Shown one piece after another: positions 8,030 through 14,971 of a stretch of 22,869 nt of DNA (position 1 is its first letter; the number at the start of each line of letters is the position of its first letter). Below the pieces are notes generated by a model that was given only the letters and a program-made list of their open reading frames with translations, searched no databases and had not been told where the DNA came from. The position numbers and the translations under genes are program-made. Source of the stretch: an uncultured Clostridia bacterium (lineage in GTDB: Bacteria > Bacillota > Clostridia > Lachnospirales > Anaerotignaceae); the NCBI GenBank assembly GCA_937919015.1, contig CALFPN010000009.1, forward strand, positions 1 through 22,869, given 5' to 3'.

Positions 8030-8544
8030 TTATCTTTGCATCGCTTCTATTTCCATCTCAATGGCCGCACAGCAAAACATCCGTTCCGGCGTTGTCATTT
8101 CTGCCCATTCTTTCGGGCGTATCCCGTATTTCCGGAGGGCATAGCAGGCATAGTCCGCCTCGTCCACGCCCTCCTCGATCAGTTTTTTGCCTGTTCCTTC
8201 CAGGCCTTTCTGCGCTTCCGAAAACCATTGATGTCCTTCACGGCCTCCAGAAGTTTTACATATTCCCCTGGATACAGCATTTCCTTCAACGCCTGTTCTC
8301 CGCTGTCCGCGCCATAACTTTCCCAAAGCCCCTGATCTTTCAAATCAGGCTTTACTACCGAAAGCAGACATAATACTGCCCATTTATCCTTCTTTCCTTC
8401 CGCCGCTCTGCGGTATTCTTCCTCGCTGACCGCTCTGATCTCCCAAAGCACTTCTTCGCCATTCTCCATAAAACAAGGGGAAACGGAGATCCTTCGATTT
8501 TCAGGAAACCCGTTGTTCTCCTTCAGAAAACTTTTCAAATCCAT
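8030..8544 (-). CDS. xkdN: Tail assembly chaperone GT, made by -1 frameshift (XkdN-like)
   Basis: This entry is the predicted frameshift product: 121 residues of the G frame (from 8544), a slip at A_AAA_AAC (8188-8182), then 50 residues in the -1 frame to the stop at 8030, giving 171 residues. The added part starts LIEEGVDEADYACYALRKYG and ends IEMEIEAMQR. It has the YxALxKxG...PxEWxxM pattern expected of the T extension that links chaperones to the tape measure. The T frame overlaps the G frame and continues open for 149 bases beyond the G stop, with no good start or ribosome binding site of its own, which supports expression by frameshift. Confidence 0.85.
8134..8188 (-). promoter_or_regulatory. 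Programmed -1 ribosomal frameshift signal
   Basis: The slippery heptamer A AAA AAC (8188-8182) is in phase with the G frame (GCA AAA AAC TGA) and directly abuts its stop codon. After 7 bases GGAGGGC (8174-8168) can pair perfectly with GCCCTCC (8140-8134) across a 27-base loop that can itself fold (AGGC with GCCT). An AAGGA sequence about 9 bases upstream of the heptamer could act as the internal Shine-Dalgarno stimulator known from dnaX-type sites. All three elements are visible directly; that they act is inferred. Confidence 0.88.
8179..8544 (-). CDS. xkdN: Tail assembly chaperone G form (XkdN-like, second copy)
   Basis: This 121-residue protein is the unshifted product. Its pattern (MDLKSFLKEN, WEIRAVSEEEYRRA, VKPDLKDQGLWESYG, GEYVKLLEAVKDINGF) is that of XkdN-type chaperones, which coat the tape measure before the tube polymerises. 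It ends at a TGA that directly follows the slippery heptamer. The ATG at 8544 follows the XkdQ stop by 2 bases, with GAGGAGG upstream. A second XkdN-like gene lies at 10185-10547. Unlike in PBSX, where XkdN follows the tube gene, this copy lies after XkdQ. Confidence 0.88.
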   Translation of the reverse strand: MDLKSFLKENNGFPENRRISVSPCFMENGEEVLWEIRAVSEEEYRRAAEGKKDKWAVLCLLSVVKPDLKDQGLWESYGADSGEQALKEMLYPGEYVKLLEAVKDINGFRKRRKAWKEQAKN

Positions 8545-8546
8545 CC

Positions 8547-9524
8547 TTATTCCTCCTCAATCCGAATATCCAGCCGCATGCGATGCTCTCCATCCTCGAA
8601 AATGTGGGTACAATTTTCGATCAATGCCTGTCCCTGCAGGCTGATCTCCGCCAGACCGGGAATCTCCAGCCAGATACTGTTTCCTGCCAGCAGCAGGATA
8701 TCCCCGTTGATGTTTTCAATGGTCAGTTTTTTCACCACACGGCTTTTCTCTTTCAGGATACTTTCTGCCATCTCCTTCAGCTGCGCCTGATTCAGGGTGT
8801 AAGCCACCCGCTTGTAATACTGCAGCCTGCCCCATTCTTTCACCTTATCCGCCTTCTCCGCTTTATATGCCTTCCGTTCCGTTTCCTTCCGTCCCGCGTG
8901 GTAAAGCTGTACCGCATTATAGGTATCCTTACTGATATCTGTCCTGTATGTATACTCACTGATACCGCCGTCGCATTTCAACACCGCATCCGTCACCATT
9001 TCGCTTCTTTCTTTCACCACCAAAGCCCCTGCACCGTCATACAGAAAATATTCCTTCCCCGTTGCCTGTCCGCAGATCTCCAATGCCGAAAGAATGATAT
9101 CCATCAGCGTTTCCCCTTCCTCGATCCTCTGGGGTATCTTCCACCCACTGTCCGTGATATGCCCTACCTGCAGTCCATAGTCCGCCCCAATGGTCTGGAT
9201 CACTTCCTTCGCACTTTTGTTTACAAAAACATAGGTAGCTTTGTTTCTCGTCAGATAAAACATCTGATCATAGGCCGTCACAGAAATGATCTGCTCCGAT
9301 GTTCTCTCTTTTGTCATCACAAATCCGCTGAACCGAGACATGCCATTCACATACAGCGTTACCTTGTCCCCCTCCACAAAATTCACGATGCCATCTCGTA
9401 CCACTTTAAATTTCAGTCTGCCTGCCTTCCCCATGATGCTGGCAGTCCATTCCACGCCCCCCTCCAAAATCGGCGTTGTGTCATATATATTGCTGCCATG
9501 CTGCAGCAGCAGTTTCACTTCCAT
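8547..9524 (-). CDS. xkdQ: Baseplate hub protein XkdQ (gp27/gpD-like)
   Basis: A 325-residue hub protein that caps the tail tube and connects it to the spike. It opens with MEVKLLLQHGSNIYDTTPIL and contains TAYDQMFYLTRNKATYVF and TIENINGDILLLAGNSIWLE, all in keeping with XkdQ/YqbQ. The length matches the family (about 325). It lies directly after XkdP, as in PBSX, with AAAGGGGAGAAGGGG before its ATG. What follows it is unusual: the second XkdN-like gene rather than XkdR. Confidence 0.93.
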   Translation of the reverse strand: MEVKLLLQHGSNIYDTTPILEGGVEWTASIMGKAGRLKFKVVRDGIVNFVEGDKVTLYVNGMSRFSGFVMTKERTSEQIISVTAYDQMFYLTRNKATYVFVNKSAKEVIQTIGADYGLQVGHITDSGWKIPQRIEEGETLMDIILSALEICGQATGKEYFLYDGAGALVVKERSEMVTDAVLKCDGGISEYTYRTDISKDTYNAVQLYHAGRKETERKAYKAEKADKVKEWGRLQYYKRVAYTLNQAQLKEMAESILKEKSRVVKKLTIENINGDILLLAGNSIWLEIPGLAEISLQGQALIENCTHIFEDGEHRMRLDIRIEEE

Positions 9525-9543
9525 CCCCTTCTCCCCTTTCTGT

Positions 9544-10203
9544 TTACAGTTTTAATACCTGTCCGGGATAGATCCTGTTCGGGTCACTGATTCCATTCTT
9601 TTTGGCGATTTCCTTATACTTCGTCCCGTCGCCCAGTTCTCTTTTCGCAATATTCCAAAGGCAGTCTCCCTTTTTCACCGTATAGGTGGCGGCAGGCTCC
9701 TTTGCCTGCCTGTTCTGCCCCTGTTCCACCAGCACATTTCCGCCATTCTGACTTTTTACGCTGTAACGGATACTTTTGGCAGCCTTCCATTCCTTCCAGT
9801 GCATCTCCACCCAGAAATCCCCCTGTTCGCCACCTTTTTCCGTCACCGTGTACTCTTCCAGCAATACATCCATGTTCCCGCAGAAAAGCTGCGTTCCATC
9901 AACCAATCTTCGGAATAAGATCAGCTGTACCGGCTTTGCCGCCGCTTTGTACTCCTTAAAACAGTTCAGAAAATATTCCGGTTCATGGAATCCGCCTTCC
10001 GTCTGCACAAAGCTGTACATTCTCCCCGGCAAAAGGATGGTAAATCTGATTTCCTGCAGTCCCGGCTTCTTCGCCAGGTTCATCTCCCCGAAGTTCAGAA
10101 TATACACCGCCTTATTTCTGTTCCCCGTTTTCGTCTCGATCTCCGCCGGCGTCACAGGCAGCAAAATCTGCTTCCCGTCCTGCTTCAGATACAGTCGATA
10201 CAT
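9544..10203 (-). CDS. xkdP: XkdP-like tail protein with C-terminal LysM domain
   Basis: This 219-residue protein has an N-terminal tail-protein region (about 1-150) and a C-terminal LysM domain (about 171-219; YTVKKGDCLWNIAKRELG to YPGQVLKL). XkdP/gp53-like proteins sit at the hub-baseplate interface, where the LysM fold is structural and need not bind peptidoglycan. The ATG at 10203 follows GGAGGTGAAGGCGG and overlaps the end of the first XkdN-like gene by 19 bases. In PBSX the long tape measure gene XkdO would precede XkdP; here the XkdN-like gene runs straight into it. Confidence 0.93.
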   Translation of the reverse strand: MYRLYLKQDGKQILLPVTPAEIETKTGNRNKAVYILNFGEMNLAKKPGLQEIRFTILLPGRMYSFVQTEGGFHEPEYFLNCFKEYKAAAKPVQLILFRRLVDGTQLFCGNMDVLLEEYTVTEKGGEQGDFWVEMHWKEWKAAKSIRYSVKSQNGGNVLVEQGQNRQAKEPAATYTVKKGDCLWNIAKRELGDGTKYKEIAKKNGISDPNRIYPGQVLKL

Positions 10204-10547
10204 CCGCCTTCACCTCCATTGATTTCCTCCACAGCCATCCGCAGTCTATCGTATTCCCCCGTCAGCAAAAGCTTTGCCAGCAGTCGCTCCGCTCCAACCA
10301 CACCATAGCTGTTCTGCAGTGCTGCATCCTTCAGGTCTGGAAAAACCACACTTTCCGCCAGCACTGCCCCTTCATATCTCCTCTCATCCTCGCCGCATCT
10401 TTTCCAGATCTCCTCATTCTCCCGCTGGCTCATGGGACGGATGCGAAACAGCATCTGCCCCCCATCCTGTGTCAGTCTCTCCGTTAGAAGAACTTCTCTT
10501 TCGCCTCTGTCCTTCCTGTTTTCTCTGTAAAAACACTCCTGTCCCAA
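10185..10547 (-). CDS. xkdN: XkdN-like chaperone, first copy, without frameshift extension
   Basis: This 120-residue protein is similar in pattern to the chaperone at 8179-8544 (VLLTERL, MLFRIRPMSQRENEEI, PDLKDAALQNSYGV, LLTGEYDRLRMAVEEING). It stops shortly after EEING with a Gly/Cys-rich tail, and neither a slippery heptamer nor an open T frame is seen at its end. I start it at TTG 10547, which has GGGAGGGG spaced 5-7 bases upstream; the frame opens further up at another TTG (10586) that overlaps the tube gene and has no ribosome binding site. It lies right after the tube gene, the usual XkdN position. Confidence 0.8.
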   Translation of the reverse strand: MGQECFYRENRKDRGEREVLLTERLTQDGGQMLFRIRPMSQRENEEIWKRCGEDERRYEGAVLAESVVFPDLKDAALQNSYGVVGAERLLAKLLLTGEYDRLRMAVEEINGGEGGCIDCI

Positions 10548-10572
10548 AATATCCCCTCCCTGCTCTTTTCTT

Positions 10573-11028
10573 TTAAATCTTGTCAAACTTGTCTAACAGT
10601 TCCACCCCGCCAAAGGTGAATTTCATTTCTTCATCCATGGCAGCCTCATCCACATCCAGCTTGCCAATCAGCATTTCCTCAATGTTCACATCCTTCAGCA
10701 AAACTGTCTGTCTGCCCGTTTCCCCCGTCGGGTCTTCGTTGGTCAGCATCAGTTCAAAGTAAGTGTCCACACCATTTTTCATGTAATCCACCATTACCTC
10801 TCTGAACAGACTGCTCACATAATAGACCGTCATAGTTCCTGTGCCTTCCCAGCCGCCGCTTTTCTGCTGCTTTGCTGTCAGCCCCAGAATGGGGATGGTC
10901 GTTCTTGTTTTCTTCACCTTTGCCTGCACGTTCTTCACCTGCATCAACTCATGTCTTTTCCCGTCGATGATGGCAAAACAGGTGCCCAGTGCACCATTCA
11001 CGGTGTCCTTCGCTCTCAGATAACCCAT
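10573..11028 (-). CDS. xkdM: Tail tube protein (XkdM)
   Basis: This 151-residue protein forms the inner tube of the contractile tail. Its pattern (NGALGTCFAIIDGKRHELMQ, GTGTMTVYYVSSLFREVMVD, TFGGVELLDKF) and length match XkdM. It follows the sheath gene by 12 bases, the normal order, with AAGGAGG about 8 bases before its ATG. Confidence 0.95.
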   Translation of the reverse strand: MGYLRAKDTVNGALGTCFAIIDGKRHELMQVKNVQAKVKKTRTTIPILGLTAKQQKSGGWEGTGTMTVYYVSSLFREVMVDYMKNGVDTYFELMLTNEDPTGETGRQTVLLKDVNIEEMLIGKLDVDEAAMDEEMKFTFGGVELLDKFDKI

Positions 11029-11040
11029 TTTTGCACCTCC

Positions 11041-12333
11041 TTACGCAACTTCCACTTTCATATACAGTTTTTCCATGGCATCCACAGGCTGTACGCTTTC
11101 ATAGACCACCACATCCTGTTTTTCTGTGCCCTTTTCCACCATAATGTCATCCGCCGTAAAATTCTCAATGGCTTCGATCTTCATCAGTTCTTCATGGTAT
11201 GCCAGAATTTCCGCCTTCAGCAGATTTCTGCCATTGGCATTGTTGCTCTGTTTTCCCAGATAGAATTTACTGAAAAGATTCGCCACATCGTTGGCAATGC
11301 TGTCCAGTACACGCACCACGCGGTTGCTGGAAAAATCGCTGTTTTTCGCCGCTGCAAAAGAAGTAAAGCTGTTGATGTCTCTCAGCACACGCAGCTGACC
11401 GTCCTCTTCATAAAACAGAAACTGTCCCGCCTGAATGCCTTTGATGTATTCACTTTTTTTCCGCTTCGCGTCCACTTCATATTCGCCGTCATAAACCGTA
11501 TTGGTCAGGCTTTCGTTCACCTCTGCCCCCGCCGTTGCACCGGCTGTCCAGTAAACAAGTTCTGCCGCTGTCCCCACGGAAATCACGCCCTCGTGGTCTG
11601 CTTCCACATGATCATGCAGCACTGTCACAAATTTCACGCCTTCTTCCTCTCTCATGCGTTTTGTAAAATTCACAAACAGTTTTTTCGTTGTTTCGTCACT
11701 GCCGTTATAAGCCAGAACGTTAAAATCCTCTGCTTCTGCCGCCGCCAGAAAATCTGTATAGCCACTGCCTGTGACCGCTGTTGTTGTGCCCCCTGTCAGG
11801 TATGTACCCGCTGCCGCTGTCAGATCACCCTCGCCACTGAACGTCACATAGTCGTTGTCCTCCAGTTCTTCGATCTTCGCCACTGTCTGCGCGTCCACCA
11901 GTTCTGTATCCAGATAGGTTTCCACATCGTAATACCCGTCTTCGTCCACGTTTTCCACGATCGCCACGCAGATATCGTTACCTCTTTTGCCTGCATGTTT
12001 TGCTGCCACCGTCAGGCCGCCCAGCGTTGCCGTTGCTTTTTCCCCGCCATTCAATCTGTAAATCAGTGCCTTTTTTGCATGCAGGAATAGTTCTCTCATA
12101 TTCTTCATTTCTTCGCTCAGGTAATCGTAACCAAACAGTTTTCTGCTGTCTGTGCGGAAATCACCTGCTTCCACCGTCATCATACCTGCTGCGCCCCAGT
12201 CTAATTCCATACCAACGCATACTACGCCTCTTTCTCCCAGACCGCCCACAGCTCTGGGTCTGGAAACAAAGTTGATGTATGCTCCGGGCAACACCTTGTT
12301 CTGTACCAAAAATGTACCTCCGCCTAATGCCAT
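11041..12333 (-). CDS. xkdK: Contractile tail sheath protein (XkdK)
   Basis: A 430-residue sheath protein of the XkdK family, somewhat shorter than PBSX XkdK. The N-terminus (MALGGGTFLVQNKVLPGAYI) and C-terminal domain (VVRVLDSIANDVANLFSKFY, then a LLKAEILAYHEELMKIEAIE helix region) are typical; the C-terminal part provides the inter-subunit handshake of contractile sheaths. It starts one base after the stop of the 54-residue gene, whose last codons contain its AAAGGGG ribosome binding site, so the two are probably translationally coupled. A sheath shows that the particle was of the contractile (myovirus) type. Confidence 0.96.
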   Translation of the reverse strand: MALGGGTFLVQNKVLPGAYINFVSRPRAVGGLGERGVVCVGMELDWGAAGMMTVEAGDFRTDSRKLFGYDYLSEEMKNMRELFLHAKKALIYRLNGGEKATATLGGLTVAAKHAGKRGNDICVAIVENVDEDGYYDVETYLDTELVDAQTVAKIEELEDNDYVTFSGEGDLTAAAGTYLTGGTTTAVTGSGYTDFLAAAEAEDFNVLAYNGSDETTKKLFVNFTKRMREEEGVKFVTVLHDHVEADHEGVISVGTAAELVYWTAGATAGAEVNESLTNTVYDGEYEVDAKRKKSEYIKGIQAGQFLFYEEDGQLRVLRDINSFTSFAAAKNSDFSSNRVVRVLDSIANDVANLFSKFYLGKQSNNANGRNLLKAEILAYHEELMKIEAIENFTADDIMVEKGTEKQDVVVYESVQPVDAMEKLYMKVEVA

Positions 12334-12334
12334 C

Positions 12335-12499
12335 TCAATTCCCCTTTCTTTCTCCTGTCAAATACGCCTCAATTGCCTTTTTTGCCTCATCCTTCGTGTA
12401 TGCTCTCTCCTCCAGCACCGCTATCACCAGATCTGCCCCATACCCGAAGGTTTTGCTCTTACACAGCTGTTCCCTGCTGAATGTTGCTTTCTTCTTCAT
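12335..12499 (-). CDS. Small 54-residue phage protein before the sheath gene
   Basis: An ATG at 12499 opens an uninterrupted 54-codon frame ending at TGA 12335, one base before the sheath gene start. The product begins MKKKATFSREQLCKSKTFGY and ends in a basic tail. The FSxEQLxKSK opening, followed by a D-L-hydrophobic helix and a YTxDE helix, resembles small proteins I recall beside tail genes of Firmicute phages, of unknown function. It overlaps the tail terminator gene by 41 bases. AAGGA lies about 11 bases before the start. Confidence 0.75.
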   Translation of the reverse strand: MKKKATFSREQLCKSKTFGYGADLVIAVLEERAYTKDEAKKAIEAYLTGERKGN

Positions 12500-12920
12500 A
12501 GCCAACCGCTTCCTTTCCGTTGTATTCCAACCGTCCCATCAGTTCTGCCTCATCCTCGGTGAAAAGGATGTGATATTCATATACTGCCGTAACCTTTACG
12601 CCCTCTGCCGTTTTTTCCTGCTTCATGCCGCTGGCCGCAAATTTTTCATCCGTCCCAATCACCAGTAATGTCTCATAAAGACCATCCACTGCTGTCAGCC
12701 CTTCTGCCGCCGCTGTTTTCATTTCTCCGCAGATATAGCCGATTTCAAAAGTCGCTTTTCTTGCAGCACGATTCCCCAGCAGCCGTTTCTGTGTCATTTC
12801 CTTCAGCTCCACCGTAAAGCAGGGCCTTCTGCCCCCCTGCGGCACCCTCTGTCCGTATACCGGCAGCTGAAATTTCTCCGAAATCGCCTGTATCACCGCT
12901 TTTCTGATATCTTCCGTCAT
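12459..12920 (-). CDS. Tail terminator protein (XkdJ/YqbJ position)
   Basis: This 153-residue protein has the pattern of the phage tail terminator group (IRKAVIQAISEKFQLPVYGQ, then FTVELKEMTQKRLLGNRAAR and a YEYHILF strand). Such proteins form the ring that ends tail growth and joins the head. It overlaps the preceding gene by ATGA and lies directly upstream of the small gene and the sheath. The family assignment relies partly on position. Confidence 0.8.
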   Translation of the reverse strand: MTEDIRKAVIQAISEKFQLPVYGQRVPQGGRRPCFTVELKEMTQKRLLGNRAARKATFEIGYICGEMKTAAAEGLTAVDGLYETLLVIGTDEKFAASGMKQEKTAEGVKVTAVYEYHILFTEDEAELMGRLEYNGKEAVGYEEESNIQQGTAV

Positions 12921-13279
12921 ACCACATCTCTCCTTCTCAGCCCCACTGCTTTATGGGTCAGGAAAATTTGACTGTCTCCCGCTGCAAAATACTGCCGTTC
13001 CTCTCCATTTTCCTTCCGTACGCGGATCGCACTCCCCGCTTTGATCTCCTTCTCCGCGGGGTAAAGCAGGATGACTGTCTGTTCCATTTCCGCCAGCAAT
13101 CCGTTTTCTCCGCTTGCCGCCGCTTTTTCCGTCAGGCGACAGGGGAAGGAATCTCCTTCCCCCTTCCTGTACAGCGTTTCTCCCCAATCTGTGCTTTCTT
13201 CCGCAAAGATTTCCACAAAGCAGGTGTCCCAGAACAGGTTTTCCACAGCTTTTTTCGCTCTCTCAAATGCGCGCTTCAT
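12917..13279 (-). CDS. Head-closure (stopper) protein
   Basis: This 120-residue protein lies between the connector and the tail terminator, the place of XkdH/YqbH-type stoppers. A helical N-terminus (AFERAKKAVENLFWDTCFVE) is followed by a beta-rich body (AEMEQTVILLYPAEKEIKAG, REXXXGEERQYFAAG-like strands). Stoppers plug the portal after DNA packaging. AAAGGAGGG precedes the ATG. The assignment is by size, fold pattern and order. Confidence 0.72.
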   Translation of the reverse strand: MKRAFERAKKAVENLFWDTCFVEIFAEESTDWGETLYRKGEGDSFPCRLTEKAAASGENGLLAEMEQTVILLYPAEKEIKAGSAIRVRKENGEERQYFAAGDSQIFLTHKAVGLRRRDVV

Positions 13280-13291
13280 GCCGTCCCTCCT

Positions 13292-13627
13292 TTACCAGTC
13301 CAACCTTCTGTATCGATCCAGTTCCACACGAAAACAGCTCAGCATCTCCTGTTGGTCTGTCCCGTTCACGCTTTCGCCAAAGGTAACAGAAACATCTCCC
13401 TCCTTAATGCTTTTTGCTTTCGCGGATGGCGTCGCAGCCGCGCCGCTGTCCAGCAGCCTTCCCGCCAGTGTCACGCCAACCCCCAGCAGTTCCTCCGGAA
13501 TTTCCGCAATATTGCAGTAGGCTTTCATCATTGCTTCACTGCGCTCCGCCGCAAATTCCATGGCGGCAAGGCTGTCCTTTTCCTCAGTTCTCAATTCCTG
13601 CAGTTTCGCCAGAATTTTCTCCTGCAT
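13292..13627 (-). CDS. Head-tail connector (adaptor) protein
   Basis: This 111-residue helical protein follows the major capsid gene by 17 bases. Its MMKAYCNIAEIPEELLGVGV segment, followed by a helix ending in a Ser/Ala/Lys-rich linker (ATPSAKAKSIKEGDVSVTFG), is the usual layout of gp6/gp15-like connectors that form the ring below the portal. In PBSX-like phages an additional HK97 gp10-type protein normally follows these two; it is missing here. Confidence 0.75.
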   Translation of the reverse strand: MQEKILAKLQELRTEEKDSLAAMEFAAERSEAMMKAYCNIAEIPEELLGVGVTLAGRLLDSGAAATPSAKAKSIKEGDVSVTFGESVNGTDQQEMLSCFRVELDRYRRLDW

Positions 13628-13644
13628 CCTTCCGCCGCCTTTCC

Positions 13645-14550
13645 TTATTCGCTTACGCTGACCATAATGCCTTCCATGCCGTTATCCATGATCCACAGGT
13701 CGTGATATTTTCTGTAGTCGATTTTCCAAGCATTGGCATTCTGGTTTGTCATAGGGTCAAAAATCCTTGTCACGTCTGTTTTGGAAATGGCCACAGGTGC
13801 CTCCTTCGCCATCACGATCCAGTTGATGCCTTTCGCATCTTCTGCGGCCGCGAAGCCACCCTCCGCTTTTTCCACGCCATCCATAAAGGTATATGCTGTT
13901 TTAAATCTGGCAGAAGGTACTCTGATGATGGGACAGCCATCAATCTCCTTCACCTTGATCTCCGCCTTGCCCTGTGCAAAGAAACCACTCTGCAGCACAT
14001 TGGTACCGCCCTTTGCCAGGTCCAGCATCCCTGCCACCTTCGCGCTCATGGCCACCACGATTTCTGTACATTCGCCTGCCGCATCCCTCACCGCAGTAAT
14101 GTCATTCATCAGTGTTTCAAAAATGCTGTCCACAGCAGGTGTATATGTACTTGTTTTGCCTGCCGCTTCTGCCAGTTCATAGATCTTGCTGTATCTGTAA
14201 GCATCGATTTCGGGAATCACCTTTGTGCTCTGGAATTCTCTCATCACCGCACCGGCTGTTGCTGCAAAGTTTGTCTCATCCACATCCATAGCGTCCAGCT
14301 GGAAGGTTCTGCCCCTGTCCTGGGTCAGTGTTCTTGTTTCGTAAGTCACCGCCACAGCCCCCTGGGCAAAACCGCTGTTTCTGTCATAATCCCCCAGACC
14401 ACTCATGGTCATCTTTGGAATCTTCACTTCCGCACCACCGTTGTACTGTACCTGCTTCGCATTGTCTTCCATCCAGCCTGTTGTAGATTTTTCCACCAGC
14501 TGTTTATCCAGTTCTGTCATAAAAACAGAAGCATACTGCATTGTATTCAT
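13645..14550 (-). CDS. Major capsid protein
   Basis: A 301-residue capsid protein, probably of the HK97 fold. It begins MNTMQYASVFMTELDKQLVE and has the GGAEVKIPKMTMSGLGDYDR region and a D-rich FQLDAMDVDETNFAATAG segment found in Firmicute phage capsid proteins made without a fused scaffold. It lies directly after the scaffold gene, the standard order. AAGGGGG precedes the ATG. The modest length is what a T=3 to T=7 shell would use; the size of the capsid cannot be told from the sequence. Confidence 0.88.
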   Translation of the reverse strand: MNTMQYASVFMTELDKQLVEKSTTGWMEDNAKQVQYNGGAEVKIPKMTMSGLGDYDRNSGFAQGAVAVTYETRTLTQDRGRTFQLDAMDVDETNFAATAGAVMREFQSTKVIPEIDAYRYSKIYELAEAAGKTSTYTPAVDSIFETLMNDITAVRDAAGECTEIVVAMSAKVAGMLDLAKGGTNVLQSGFFAQGKAEIKVKEIDGCPIIRVPSARFKTAYTFMDGVEKAEGGFAAAEDAKGINWIVMAKEAPVAISKTDVTRIFDPMTNQNANAWKIDYRKYHDLWIMDNGMEGIMVSVSE

Positions 14551-14566
14551 TCTCTTATCCCCCTTC

Positions 14567-14971
14567 TTATTTCAGACCCCAGAACGCCGCCCTGATGTCA
14601 TCTTCTTTTTTCTTCAGATTACTTTTTGTCATGCCTGTGCCTTTTTTCTTTTCTTCCTTTTCATGGAACAGATAAGGTGCTTCTTCCCTGATCTCCTCCA
14701 GATCCAGCCCTTTCAGGCCCTTTTTCTCATCATACGTCACATCTTCCATGTCGATCAGTGCCAGAATGGCCTTCACGTGCTTGCCGCCTGCTTCCAGAAT
14801 GACTCTTTCCACCGCCGCCTGTTTTTTCACGTTTTCCAGTTCACTCATGGCTTTGTCATATTCTTCCTGCAGGCCGCTCTCCGCACCGCCTTCTTTTTCC
14901 AGTGCATCCAGCACCGCTTTTCTCACAACCGCATCAGATACACCCAGTTCTCTCAGTTTTTTGTCTGTCAT
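14567..14971 (-). CDS. Capsid scaffolding protein (phage GP20 family)
   Basis: This 134-residue protein is of the phage minor structural/scaffold GP20 type. It has a charged central coiled coil (EEYDKAMSELENVKKQAAVE), the VILEAGGKHVKAILALIDME region and the APYLF motif followed by a basic tail that binds the capsid protein. It overlaps the portal gene by ATGA. It is shorter than many GP20 proteins (often 150-200 residues). Confidence 0.87.
   Translation of the reverse strand: MTDKKLRELGVSDAVVRKAVLDALEKEGGAESGLQEEYDKAMSELENVKKQAAVERVILEAGGKHVKAILALIDMEDVTYDEKKGLKGLDLEEIREEAPYLFHEKEEKKKGTGMTKSNLKKKEDDIRAAFWGLK

Noticed and set aside
8030..8326. Independent 98-residue gene in the T frame
   Set aside because: Its N-terminal half is out-of-frame G coding sequence with no ribosome binding site; the real information begins at the slippery heptamer.
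10951..12090. Plus-strand open frame of 379 codons opposite the sheath gene
   Set aside because: Its Cys/His/Phe-rich product is the reverse shadow of the sheath and tube genes, without start signals.
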